This document shows, one piece after another, positions 36,846 through 45,341 of a DNA stretch of 64,000 nucleotides. Each line of letters begins with the position of its first letter. Within the stretch, counting starts at the first letter, position 1. Location of the stretch: assembly GCF_000238595.1 (NCBI RefSeq), contig NZ_AGTS01000159.1, positions 1 through 64,000 on the forward strand, given 5' to 3'. The notes under the pieces are model-generated. The model searched no databases. It was not told the origin of the DNA and saw only the letters and a program-made list of their open reading frames with translations. The position numbers and the translations under genes are program-made. The stretch is from Acidovorax sp. NO-1 (GTDB lineage: Bacteria; Pseudomonadota; Gammaproteobacteria; Burkholderiales; Burkholderiaceae_C).

Positions 36846-38350
36846 GCTGTTTCCTCCAGGCGGAAGTTTTCCACGCTCACCGCGTCTTCGCCCTGGCTTT
36901 CGAGCCAGAACCGCTGCCACAGGCTGGCCAGCACCGCGCTGCGGTAGGCGCCACTGGCGCGCATGTCGGAGATGGGGCTGAACTCGGCCTGCAGCGTGTG
37001 TGCTGCGCGGGCGATGGTGTCGGCGGTCCAGGGCTGGCCGGTGAGTGCGGCCTCGGTCTGGCGCGCGCGGGCCGGGGTGGCAGCCACACCGCCCGCGCCG
37101 ATGCTGGCGCGGCGCACCACGTCGGCTTCGATGTCCAGATTGATGACAAGGCAGACGGCAGAAATATCGTCGTCGAAGCGCTTGGAAATCTTGTAAGCCC
37201 GAAGCACTTCCGTGACGCCCGGCCTGGGCACCACGATGCGCACCAGCAGCTCGTCGGGCGCCATCACGTTCTGGCGGTAGCCGGTGTACAGGTCTTCCAG
37301 CGCCAGCGTGCGCTCGCCGCGCACGCTGGCCAGCACCACCTGGGCACGCAGCGCGATGAGCAGCGGCATGGAATCGCCAATGGGCGAGCCATTGGCCACG
37401 TTGCCCCCCAGCGTGCCCGAGTTGCGCACCGGCAGGCCCGCAAAGCGCGTGGCAAAGCTGTGCAGCTGCGGCCATTGCGCGGTGAGGGCGGCAAACGCAT
37501 CCGTCAGCGTGACGGCTGCGCCGAGGGTGATGGCGCGTGTGTCCTGCTGCACCTGGCGCAGCTCGGCCACACGGGTCACGTCCAGGATGCGCCCGTACTG
37601 CTTGTGCTGCTTGGTGATCCACAGGCCCACGTCGGTGCAGCCGGCCACCACCTGCGCCGTGGGGTGCGCCGCGCGCGCGGCCAGAAGGTCGGGCAGGGTG
37701 GTGGGGGAAATATAGGAAGAATTGGCCTCCAGCGCTTGCTGGTCAAGCGCAAGAAGCTCCAGTTTTTGTAGCAACTGAGCCTCGTTCACCGCCATGGCGG
37801 GCAGGGCGGCCATCTGCTGCGCGGCATCGAGGATGGGACGGTAGCCGGTGCAGCGGCACAGGTTGCCCGAGAGTTCTTCCTGCGCCAGTTCGCGGGTGAT
37901 GGGTTCACCGTGGCAAACGTGGTTCTGGTACATGCCGAAGAGGCTCATGACGAACCCCGGTGTGCAGAAGCCGCACTGCGAGCCGTGGCACTGGACCATC
38001 GCCTCCTGTGCCGGATGGAGCGTGATGGTTTGTTGTGCAGCGGGCGCCGTATCACCCACCGGCTGGATCAGCGGGTCCTCGGCCAGGTCCTCCACCGTCC
38101 ACAGCGCCATGCCATCCACCGAATGCGCCAGGCGGATGCAGCTGTTCACCGCGCTGTAGTGCACCTTGCCGCCGCGCGCCTCGCCCAGCACCACGGTGCA
38201 GGCGCCGCAGTCGCCTTCGCCGCAGCCTTCCTTGGTGCCGGTGCAGCCCAGGTCTTCGCGCAGCACCTCCAGCAGGGTGCGGTCGGGTGGTACATTGCCC
38301 AGCGCCACGGGCTGGCCTCGGCGCAGGAATTGCAAGGGTCTTGTTGTCAT
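36842..38350 (-). CDS. xdhA: Xanthine dehydrogenase iron-sulfur/FAD subunit XdhA
   Basis: 502 residues from ATG 38350. Residues 1-165 form the two [2Fe-2S] domains (CTGTKEGCGEGDCGACTVV; CGFCTPG with CRCTGYRP), residues about 200-380 the FAD-binding domain (VVAGCTDVGLWITK, LPVRNSGTLGGNVANGSPIGD), then the flavoprotein C-terminal domain. The linker between the iron-sulfur and FAD domains (NEAQLLQKLELLALDQQAL region) is encoded by an R1 repeat in frame. The start codon lies inside a perfect palindrome at 38344-38355. Divergent from the LysR gene, which probably regulates it. Confidence 0.95.
   Translation of the reverse strand: MTTRPLQFLRRGQPVALGNVPPDRTLLEVLREDLGCTGTKEGCGEGDCGACTVVLGEARGGKVHYSAVNSCIRLAHSVDGMALWTVEDLAEDPLIQPVGDTAPAAQQTITLHPAQEAMVQCHGSQCGFCTPGFVMSLFGMYQNHVCHGEPITRELAQEELSGNLCRCTGYRPILDAAQQMAALPAMAVNEAQLLQKLELLALDQQALEANSSYISPTTLPDLLAARAAHPTAQVVAGCTDVGLWITKQHKQYGRILDVTRVAELRQVQQDTRAITLGAAVTLTDAFAALTAQWPQLHSFATRFAGLPVRNSGTLGGNVANGSPIGDSMPLLIALRAQVVLASVRGERTLALEDLYTGYRQNVMAPDELLVRIVVPRPGVTEVLRAYKISKRFDDDISAVCLVINLDIEADVVRRASIGAGGVAATPARARQTEAALTGQPWTADTIARAAHTLQAEFSPISDMRASGAYRSAVLASLWQRFWLESQGEDAVSVENFRLEETA
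37716..37774 (-). repeat. R1 dispersed repeat, copy 7, inside xdhA
   Basis: Reverse-orientation copy: AATTGGCCTCCAGCGCTT, GCTGGT loop, AAGCGC, then TTTTTGTAGC arm. It is translated in frame as the interdomain linker of XdhA. Confidence 0.78.
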
Positions 38351-38355
38351 GACAA
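38344..38355. promoter_or_regulatory. Palindrome TTGTCATGACAA over the xdhA start codon
   Basis: Perfect 12-base palindrome whose centre is the xdhA ATG (complement of 38348-38350). It lies in the 104-base gap shared with the divergent LysR gene. A repressor or LysR-type contact site is possible, but chance cannot be excluded for 12 bases. Confidence 0.35.
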
Positions 38356-38454
38356 ACGCCACTTCGATCTTGGATGGAAAGGTTCAGCAGAGGGTAGAAC
38401 GCAGTCCCGCTACCGGCATATGCGCAAGCTTATGGCACCCATGCCCCCACCGCT

Positions 38455-39387
38455 ATGAGAGACCACGCCCTTTTCGACAAGATAGACCTCCATCTCATAA
38501 GGGTCTTGCACACCGTGCTCACAGAACGCAGCGTATCGAGGGCCGCCGTCCGCCTGGGCATGCACCAGCCGGCGGTGTCGGCTGCGCTCAAGCGCCTGCG
38601 CGACCTGGCAGGCGACCCGCTCTTGGTGCGCTCTGGCGCCAGCATGATGCCCACCGATGCCGCGCTGCGCATGGTGGAGCCCGCAGGGGCCATCCTGCGC
38701 GCGGCCGAGGCGCTGTTTTCGGATGCGCGGGGGTTTGATCCGCGCACGGCCACCCGCACCTTCCGTGTGGCGGCCAGCGACTACCTCGACCCACTTTTTT
38801 TACCCCAGCTCGTGGCGCGCATCAAGGTCGAAGCCCCTTTGTGCCCGATCGAAATCCTGCCCCTGTCGGCCGACGCGCACTACCACGCGCACCTGGCACA
38901 GGGCGAGGTGGATGTGGTGATCGGCAACTGGCCCCAGCCGCCGGATGACCTGCACATGGGCCGCCTGTTTGGCGACGAGGTGGTGTGCCTGGTCAGCAAG
39001 GACCACCCCGCCGTGCGGCGCGGCTGGGACGTGGAAAGCTGGCTGGCCGCCGAGCACATTGCGCCCACGCCCACCCACCCCGGCGCGCGCGGCGTGATCG
39101 ACGCCCACCTGGACAGTCTCTCCATGCAGCGTCACATCACGGCGCGCTGTGCGCATTTCAGCCTGATCCCCAGCATCGTGGCATCGAGCTTGCTTGTGCT
39201 GACCACCGGCCGCCAGTACTGCGAACGGTATGTCGAGCAACTGCCGCTGGCCATCCTGCCGTGCCCGGTGCCGTTTCCCCGGCTCATGTATTACCAGCTG
39301 TGGCATGCACGCACGCACCACTCGGCCGCGGCGGCCTGGTTGCGCGAATGTGTGAAAACCGTGGCTGCTTCGCTACGAAAAGAATAG
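38455..39387 (+). CDS. LysR-family transcriptional regulator, likely of xdhAB
   Basis: 310 residues. N-terminal helix-turn-helix (DLHLIRVLHTVLTERSVSRAA, LGMHQPAVSAALKRLRD) in residues 9-66 and a substrate-binding LysR domain from about 90. Divergent orientation from xdhA with a 104-base gap fits the usual LysR arrangement, suggesting control of xanthine dehydrogenase and perhaps of the purine importer downstream; that is inference. The last residues (ASLRKE) and the stop are encoded by an R1 repeat that continues into the gap. Confidence 0.9.
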   Translation: MRDHALFDKIDLHLIRVLHTVLTERSVSRAAVRLGMHQPAVSAALKRLRDLAGDPLLVRSGASMMPTDAALRMVEPAGAILRAAEALFSDARGFDPRTATRTFRVAASDYLDPLFLPQLVARIKVEAPLCPIEILPLSADAHYHAHLAQGEVDVVIGNWPQPPDDLHMGRLFGDEVVCLVSKDHPAVRRGWDVESWLAAEHIAPTPTHPGARGVIDAHLDSLSMQRHITARCAHFSLIPSIVASSLLVLTTGRQYCERYVEQLPLAILPCPVPFPRLMYYQLWHARTHHSAAAAWLRECVKTVAASLRKE

Positions 39388-39429
39388 CTGTTGGCGCATG
39401 CTGAATAAGCGCAAGAAGGTGTTTTGATT
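39367..39429 (+). repeat. R1 dispersed repeat, copy 8, across the LysR stop codon
   Basis: Forward copy: CGCTACGAAAAGAATAGCTG, GCGCATGCTGAATAAGCGC core, then GAAGGTGTTTTG. It supplies the last codons and the TAG stop of the LysR gene. Confidence 0.75.
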
Positions 39430-39467
39430 CTTATAACAAGTTGTAAAACTGAGAGACAATCCCCCGC

Positions 39468-41054
39468 ATGAGTTCTCCCCCCAATCCTTTAGCGCCTGGT
39501 GCGGCGCCGCCACGGCTGCAGCTGGTGGGCATCACCAAACGCTACCCGGCCGTGGTGGCCAACAGCGGCGTGTCGCTCACGGTGCTGCCGGGCGAAATCC
39601 ACGCCGTGCTGGGCGAAAACGGCGCGGGCAAGTCCACGCTGATGAAAATCATCTACGGCTCGGTCAAGCCCGACGAAGGCAGCGTGTTCTTCAACGGCCA
39701 GGCCGTGCAGGTGCGCAACCCGCAAGAGGCGCGGGCCCTGGGCATTGCCATGGTGTTCCAGCATTTCAGCCTGTTTGACACCCTCACCGTGGCCGAGAAC
39801 GTGTGGCTGGGGCTGGACAAGAGCCTGACGCTGGCCGAAGTGACCAGCCGCATCACCGCCAAGGCGGCCGAATACGGCCTCGACATCGACCCCCTGCGCC
39901 CCGTGCACACGCTGAGTGTGGGCGAGATGCAGCGCGTGGAGATCATCCGCGCGCTGCTCACCGCGCCCAAGGTGCTGATCCTGGACGAGCCCACTTCGGT
40001 GCTCACGCCCCAGGCGGTCGAAAAGCTCTTTGTGGTGCTGCGCAAGCTCGCCAGTGAGGGCTGCAGCATCCTCTACATCAGCCACAAGCTGCACGAAATT
40101 CGGGCGCTGTGCACCGCCTGCACCGTGCTGCGCGGCGGCAAGGTCACGGGCGTGTGCAACCCGGCCGAGGAATCCAATGCGTCCCTGTCGCGGCTGATGA
40201 TCGGCGCCGAGCCGCCCGCGCTGGAGCACCGTGCCGTGCAGACCGGCGCCACCGTGCTGCGCGTGCAGGGCCTGTCGCTGCCGCGCGCCGACCAGTTTGG
40301 GGTGGACTTGATCGACCTGCAGTTCGAGGTGAAGGCAGGCGAAGTGGTGGGCATTGCTGGCGTGTCGGGCAACGGGCAGAGAGAGTTGCTCTATGCCCTG
40401 TCGGGCGAAGACCAGCGCGCGGAGCCCGCCAGCATCCAGGTCTCCGGCCAGAACGCAGGCCGCATGGCGCCCAACCAGCGCCGCGCCTTGGGCCTGCACT
40501 TTGTGCCCGAAGAGCGCCTGGGGCGCGGCGCCGTGCCCACCATGGGCCTGGCGCACAACCTGCTGCTCACGCGCACCAATGCGGTCAGCGGCAGTGGCTG
40601 GATCAAGGTGGGTGCGCTGCAAAAGCATGCCGAAGACATCATCCGGCGTTTCAATGTGAAGGCGGGTGGCCCCAACGCGGCGGCCAAGTCGCTGTCGGGC
40701 GGCAACCTGCAGAAGTTCATCGTGGGGCGCGAGATCGATGCCAACCCGAAGCTGCTCATCGTCTCGCAGCCCACCTGGGGCGTGGACGTGGGCGCAGCCG
40801 CGCAGATTCGCGGCTCCATCCTGGCCTTGCGTGATGCGGGCTGCGCGGTGCTGGTGGTCAGTGAGGAGCTGGACGAATTGTTTGAAATCTGCGACCGGCT
40901 GCATGTGGTGGCCAAGGGGCATCTGTCGCCCTCCGTGGACCGCGCAGACGCGACGGTGGAGCGCATTGGTGAATGGATGAGCGGGCTGTGGCATGCCGAT
41001 GTGCAGGCCCACCTGGCGCACAAGGCGCAGGCTGGGGAGGTGCACCATGCTTAA
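39468..41054 (+). CDS. BMP-type purine/nucleoside ABC transporter, ATP-binding protein
   Basis: 528-residue double ATPase of the sugar-transporter-like family used by BMP-dependent nucleoside importers. First domain: Walker A GENGAGKST near residue 50, signature LSVGEMQRVEI, Walker B VLILDEPTSVLTP. Second domain: degenerate Walker A GVSGNGQREL, signature LSGGNLQKF, and SQPTWGVDVGAA in place of the usual DEPTRGVDVGA, so the second site is probably non-hydrolytic. First gene of the importer operon; its end overlaps the next start by 8 bases. Confidence 0.9.
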   Translation: MSSPPNPLAPGAAPPRLQLVGITKRYPAVVANSGVSLTVLPGEIHAVLGENGAGKSTLMKIIYGSVKPDEGSVFFNGQAVQVRNPQEARALGIAMVFQHFSLFDTLTVAENVWLGLDKSLTLAEVTSRITAKAAEYGLDIDPLRPVHTLSVGEMQRVEIIRALLTAPKVLILDEPTSVLTPQAVEKLFVVLRKLASEGCSILYISHKLHEIRALCTACTVLRGGKVTGVCNPAEESNASLSRLMIGAEPPALEHRAVQTGATVLRVQGLSLPRADQFGVDLIDLQFEVKAGEVVGIAGVSGNGQRELLYALSGEDQRAEPASIQVSGQNAGRMAPNQRRALGLHFVPEERLGRGAVPTMGLAHNLLLTRTNAVSGSGWIKVGALQKHAEDIIRRFNVKAGGPNAAAKSLSGGNLQKFIVGREIDANPKLLIVSQPTWGVDVGAAAQIRGSILALRDAGCAVLVVSEELDELFEICDRLHVVAKGHLSPSVDRADATVERIGEWMSGLWHADVQAHLAHKAQAGEVHHA

Positions 41055-42120
41055 GCTGGAACCGCGCCCCCAGGCGTCCAGGCTCTGGACCTACGGCTCG
41101 CCCTTGCTGGCGCTGGCGTTTACGGTGTTGATCGGTATCGCGCTGTTTGTGGCGCTGGGTAAAGACCCGGTGCGCGGGCTGCAGGTGTTCTTCTGGGAGC
41201 CCGTCAAGTCGCAGTACGCCATCGGTGAACTCATGGTCAAGGCCACGCCGCTGTTATTGATTGCGCTGGGGTTGGCCGTGTGCTTTCGCTCCAACGTGTG
41301 GAACATCGGGGCCGAAGGGCAGTTTGTGATCGGCGCGGTCACGGCCGGGGGCATGGCGCTGCTGGCCGACAAGACCACGGGCCCGTGGATCGTGCCCGCC
41401 ATCCTGCTTGCGGGTGTGCTGGGCGGCATGGTGTGGGCGGGGCTTACGGCCTTGCTGCGCGACAAGTTCAACGCCAACGAGATCCTGGTGAGCCTGATGC
41501 TGGTCTATGTGGCCACGCTGGTGCTGGGCTACCTGGTCTATGGCCCGTGGAAGGACCCCATGGGCTACAACTTTCCGCAGACCAAGACGTTCGAGAAAGT
41601 GACGCAGATCCCGCGCCTGATGCAGGGCTCGAGAGTGTCCATCGGCCTTTTGCTGGCGCTGGCTGGGGCGGCCGCGCTGTGGGTGTTCCTGTTCCGCACA
41701 CGTGCGGGTTTTGCGCAGCAGGTGGGCGGCCTGGCGCCGGCGGCGGCACGCTATGCGGGCTTTTCGTCGCGCAAGGCGCTGTGGACGGCGCTGCTCATCT
41801 CGGGTGGCGCAGCGGGCCTGGCGGGCGCGCTGGAGGTGGCCGGGCCCATCGGCCAGCTCACACCGTACGTGCCCGCAGGCTACGGCTTTGCGGCCATCAT
41901 CGTGGCGTTTGTGGGGCGCCTGCACCCTGTTGGAATGATCCTTTCGGCCATCCTGATGAGCATGTTCTACATCGGTGGGGAGCTGGCGCAGTCGCGCCTG
42001 GGCCTGCCCAAGTCGCTCACGGGCGTGTTCCAGGGCCTGCTGCTGTTCACGTTGCTCGCGTGTGACACGCTGATCGCCTACCGCATCCGCTGGGTGGGCC
42101 GCAAGAAAGGAGGTGTCTGA
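41047..42120 (+). CDS. BMP-type purine/nucleoside ABC transporter, permease 1
   Basis: 357 residues from ATG 41047, overlapping the ATPase gene by 8 bases. About nine membrane segments; diagnostic motifs CFRSNVWNIGAEGQFVIGAV and ALLRDKFNANEILVSLMLVY, as in the larger permease of BmpA-linked importers. The end AYRIRWVGRKKGGV overlaps the next start (TGATG). Confidence 0.92.
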   Translation: MLKLEPRPQASRLWTYGSPLLALAFTVLIGIALFVALGKDPVRGLQVFFWEPVKSQYAIGELMVKATPLLLIALGLAVCFRSNVWNIGAEGQFVIGAVTAGGMALLADKTTGPWIVPAILLAGVLGGMVWAGLTALLRDKFNANEILVSLMLVYVATLVLGYLVYGPWKDPMGYNFPQTKTFEKVTQIPRLMQGSRVSIGLLLALAGAAALWVFLFRTRAGFAQQVGGLAPAAARYAGFSSRKALWTALLISGGAAGLAGALEVAGPIGQLTPYVPAGYGFAAIIVAFVGRLHPVGMILSAILMSMFYIGGELAQSRLGLPKSLTGVFQGLLLFTLLACDTLIAYRIRWVGRKKGGV

Positions 42121-43040
42121 TGGAGTCGTATGCACTGCTCATCGGCGCCACGCTCAGCGCGGGCACGGTGCTGGCCATTGCGGCCCTGGGCCTGCTCATC
42201 AACGAGAAGGCGGGCATCGTTAACCTGGGGGCTGAGGGCATGATGCTCTGCGCCGCCATTGCCGGCTTTGCCACCGTGGTGCACACGGGCAACACCTGGC
42301 TGGGGTTTGCGGCCGGCATGGCCGCCGGGGCACTGCTGGCCGCCATCTTTGGCGTGCTGGTGATCTGGCTCAACACCAACCAGTACGCCACGGGGCTCGC
42401 GCTCAGCCTGTTTGGTGTGGGCTTCTCGGCGTTTGCCGGTATCAGCTACGTGCAGGCCAAGTTGCCAGAGCTGCCCAAGTACACCATTCCGGTGCTCGGC
42501 GACATTCCGCTGGTGGGCCCTGCGCTGTTCCGCCAGCACCCGCTGGTGTACCTCACCATGCTGCTGGTGGCGGGGATGATCTGGTTTTTGTACCGCTCGC
42601 GCGCGGGGCTGGTGCTGCGCTCGGTGGGCGAGTCGCCCGAGTCGGCGCATGCGCTGGGCTACCCGGTGCGCCGCATTCGCCTGGCGGCGGTGGTGGCCGG
42701 GGGCGCGCTGTGCGGGCTGGCCGGGGCGTATATCTCCACTGTCTACACCCCGCTGTGGGTCGAAGGCATGGTGGCCGGTCGCGGCTGGATCGCCCTGGCA
42801 CTCACCACCTTTGCCACCTGGCGCCCGGCACGGGTATTGCTTGGTGCTTATCTGTTTGGCGGCGTGACCATGCTGCAGTTCCACTTGCAGGCCACGGGCG
42901 TGCAGGTGGCCAGCCAATTGCTCTCCATGCTGCCGTATGTGGCCACCATCGTGGTGCTGGCGCTGATCTCGCGCAATCCGGCGTGGATTCGCATCAACAT
43001 GCCTGCGTCACTGGGCAAGCCGTTTTATCCCGGCTCATAA
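42120..43040 (+). CDS. BMP-type purine/nucleoside ABC transporter, permease 2
   Basis: 306 residues from ATG 42120 (TGATG overlap). About eight membrane segments, with the family motif GLLINEKAGIVNLGAEGMML near the N-terminus and SVGESPESAHALGYPV with RGWIALALTTFATWRP. Together with permease 1 it forms the heterodimeric membrane channel. Confidence 0.93.
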   Translation: MESYALLIGATLSAGTVLAIAALGLLINEKAGIVNLGAEGMMLCAAIAGFATVVHTGNTWLGFAAGMAAGALLAAIFGVLVIWLNTNQYATGLALSLFGVGFSAFAGISYVQAKLPELPKYTIPVLGDIPLVGPALFRQHPLVYLTMLLVAGMIWFLYRSRAGLVLRSVGESPESAHALGYPVRRIRLAAVVAGGALCGLAGAYISTVYTPLWVEGMVAGRGWIALALTTFATWRPARVLLGAYLFGGVTMLQFHLQATGVQVASQLLSMLPYVATIVVLALISRNPAWIRINMPASLGKPFYPGS

Positions 43041-43090
43041 TTATTGTTTTCGCGTGTTTCAACCCCCAACGTTCTCAAGAAGGAACCGAC

Positions 43091-44257
43091 ATGACTGATC
43101 TGCAGAAACGCTCCATGCTCAAGGTGGCAGCGCTCTCCGCCGTTGCTGCTGCCGCGCTCGTGGGCTGTGGCAAGAAGGAAGAACCGGCACCGGCCCCTGC
43201 GCCTGCGCCGGCCCCTGTGGCAGAAGCCCCGGCCCCCAAGCCCGAGCCGCTGAAGATCGCCTTTGCCTATGTCGGCCCGGTGGGCGACGGCGGCTGGACC
43301 TTCGCGCACGACAACGGACGCAAGGCCATCGAAAAGGAATTCGGCGACAAGGTCGTCACCAGTTTTGTCGAGAGCGTGCCCGAATCCGCTGACGCCGAGC
43401 GTGTGCTGCGCGACCTGGCCGGCCAGGGCAACAAGCTGATCTTTGGCACCACCTTCGGCTACATGGAATCCATGCTCAAGGTGGCAGCCGACAACCCTGG
43501 CATCAAGTTCGAGCATGCCACCGGCTACAAGACGGCCGATAACCTGCGTACCTATGACAGCCGCACCTACGAAGGCGCGTACATGGCCGGTGTGATCGCG
43601 GGCGCCATGACCAAGTCCAACACGCTGGGCGTGGTCGGCTCGGTGCCCATCCCCGAAGTGATCCGCAACATCAACAGCTTCACCATGGGCGCCCAGTCGG
43701 TCAACCCCAAGGTCAAGACCAAGGTGGTGTGGGTGAACGAGTGGTTCAGCCCACCGAAGGAAACCGAAGCCGCCACCAGCCTGATCAACGGCGGCGCTGA
43801 CGTGCTGTTCCAGAACACCGATTCGCCCGCCGTGCTGAAGACAGCGCAGGAAAAGGGCAAGCGCGCCTTCGGCTGGGACAGCGACATGACCGCCTACGGC
43901 CCCAAGGCGCACCTGGCATCGGCCGTGATCAACTGGGGCCCGTACTACGTGAAGGCCACCAAGGACGCGCTGGAAGGCACCTGGAGCACCAGCCAGAGCT
44001 GGTGGGGCGTGAAGGAAGGCGCGATCGACATCGTTTCCATCGCCGAAGACGTGCCTGCCGACATCAAGGCCAAGGTCGAAGAGATCAAGAAGGGCCTGGC
44101 CGATGGCACCTACCAGATCTGGAAGGGCCCTATCGTGGGTCAGGACGGCAAGGAAGTGCTCGCCAAAGACATGGTGGCCGATGACAAGTTCCTGGGCGGT
44201 GTGAACTTCTACGTCAAGGGCGTGGAAGGCAAGATCCCCGGCGGTGAAAAGAAGTAA
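43091..44257 (+). CDS. BMP family lipoprotein, purine/nucleoside-binding (copy 1)
   Basis: 388 residues; lipobox LVGC with lipidated Cys26, followed by an (AP)n linker (EPAPAPAPAPAP) and the BMP fold: IAFAYVGPVGDGGWTFAHDNGRKA, TTFGYMESMLKVA, HATGYKTADNL, YEGAYMAGVIAGAMTKSN and GSVPIPEVIRNINSF. It is the binding protein of the importer encoded just upstream. Ribosome site AAGGAA lies 6 bases before ATG 43091. A short GGGCC...GGCCC stem with TTTT around 44284-44327 may end the transcript. Confidence 0.92.
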   Translation: MTDLQKRSMLKVAALSAVAAAALVGCGKKEEPAPAPAPAPAPVAEAPAPKPEPLKIAFAYVGPVGDGGWTFAHDNGRKAIEKEFGDKVVTSFVESVPESADAERVLRDLAGQGNKLIFGTTFGYMESMLKVAADNPGIKFEHATGYKTADNLRTYDSRTYEGAYMAGVIAGAMTKSNTLGVVGSVPIPEVIRNINSFTMGAQSVNPKVKTKVVWVNEWFSPPKETEAATSLINGGADVLFQNTDSPAVLKTAQEKGKRAFGWDSDMTAYGPKAHLASAVINWGPYYVKATKDALEGTWSTSQSWWGVKEGAIDIVSIAEDVPADIKAKVEEIKKGLADGTYQIWKGPIVGQDGKEVLAKDMVADDKFLGGVNFYVKGVEGKIPGGEKK

Positions 44258-44360
44258 GCAAGTCGAAAAATGAGTGGGCCTATGGGCCTGCTGCGCTTGG
44301 AGAGGGTCGCCTGCGGGGGGCCCTTTTCCATTTCTGTTCTGGATTTATAGGTGCTGGCAG

Positions 44361-45341
44361 ATGGTCGAATCAGGCTTTTGGCATCCGGTGGCGTTGGTGG
44401 GCGATGTGGCGCAGGCGCCTGTTGCCGTTCAGCTTCTGGAGCAACCCGTGGTGGTGTGGCGCGACGCAGCGGGTGCGGTGCAAGCGTTTGCCGACCAGTG
44501 TCCGCACCGTGGAGCCCGCCTGTCGCTGGGCCGCGTGACACCGCAAGGCCAACTGGAGTGCCCGTACCACGGCTGGCAGTTTGCGTCGGGCGGCCGCTGC
44601 ACCCATGTGCCCGCGCTACCCGCGTTTGTGCCGCCGCCCGGGCACTGCGCGCGTGCTTTCGAGGCGCGCGAAGCCCATGGCCTGGTCTGGGTGCGCATGG
44701 AGCAGGGCACCACGGCGCTGCCCGCATTCAAGGCCGAAGATGACGCGCGCCTGCGCAAGCTCAACTGCGGGCCTTACGACGTGGCGGCCAGCGCGCCGCG
44801 CATCATCGAAAATTTTCTGGACATGTCGCACTTCGGCTTTGTGCACGAAGGCTGGCTGGGCAGCCGCGATGCCACGGCCATCGACGACTACCGTGTGGAG
44901 GCCACGCCCACCGGGTTGCTTGCCAACGGCTGCAAGGCCTGGCAGCCGCAGTCCAACCTGCACTCCACGGCCCCGGCGCAGGTCGAGTACGCCTACGAAG
45001 TCACGGCGCCCTATGCGGCCGTGCTGACCAAGGTGCCCGAGGCGGGCACCACGGCCGTGGATGGCTGGCGCGAGTCCATTGCGCTGTTCATCTGCCCGGT
45101 CACCCCGGTGCGCAGCCGGGTGTGGTTTCGCCTGGCGGTGGCAGATTTTGAGTCGCCCGACGAGAAGCTGCAGGCCTTTCAGCACACCATCTTCACGCAG
45201 GACCAGCCGGTGCTGGAGTCGCAGGTGCCGCAGTGTCTGCCGCTGGACCTGCGCGCAGAGTTGCATACCGCTGCCGACAAGGCATCATCTGCCTACCGCC
45301 GCTTTTTGCGCCAGAGCGGTATCACCTTTGGAGTCTGCTGA
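44361..45341 (+). CDS. Rieske-type oxygenase alpha subunit in purine cluster
   Basis: Ring-hydroxylating or N/O-demethylating oxygenase terminal component, 326 residues from ATG 44361. Rieske [2Fe-2S] ligands CPHRGARL and CPYHGWQF; the catalytic-domain iron motif in [14 protein letters not shown] (Asp, two His). Size and layout resemble vanillate demethylase and methylxanthine demethylase oxygenases rather than heteromultimeric dioxygenases. No reductase gene is adjacent. Its stop overlaps the adenine deaminase start (TGATG), so it probably acts on a purine or on an N-substituted adenine; this is inference from context. Confidence 0.85.
   Translation: MVESGFWHPVALVGDVAQAPVAVQLLEQPVVVWRDAAGAVQAFADQCPHRGARLSLGRVTPQGQLECPYHGWQFASGGRCTHVPALPAFVPPPGHCARAFEAREAHGLVWVRMEQGTTALPAFKAEDDARLRKLNCGPYDVAASAPRIIENFLDMSHFGFVHEGWLGSRDATAIDDYRVEATPTGLLANGCKAWQPQSNLHSTAPAQVEYAYEVTAPYAAVLTKVPEAGTTAVDGWRESIALFICPVTPVRSRVWFRLAVADFESPDEKLQAFQHTIFTQDQPVLESQVPQCLPLDLRAELHTAADKASSAYRRFLRQSGITFGVC

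Noticed and set aside
34484-37622. Upstream extension of the xdhB frame into xdhA
   Set aside because: It is out of frame with xdhA's clear motifs; the ATG at 36845 has a good ribosome site and overlaps the xdhA stop.
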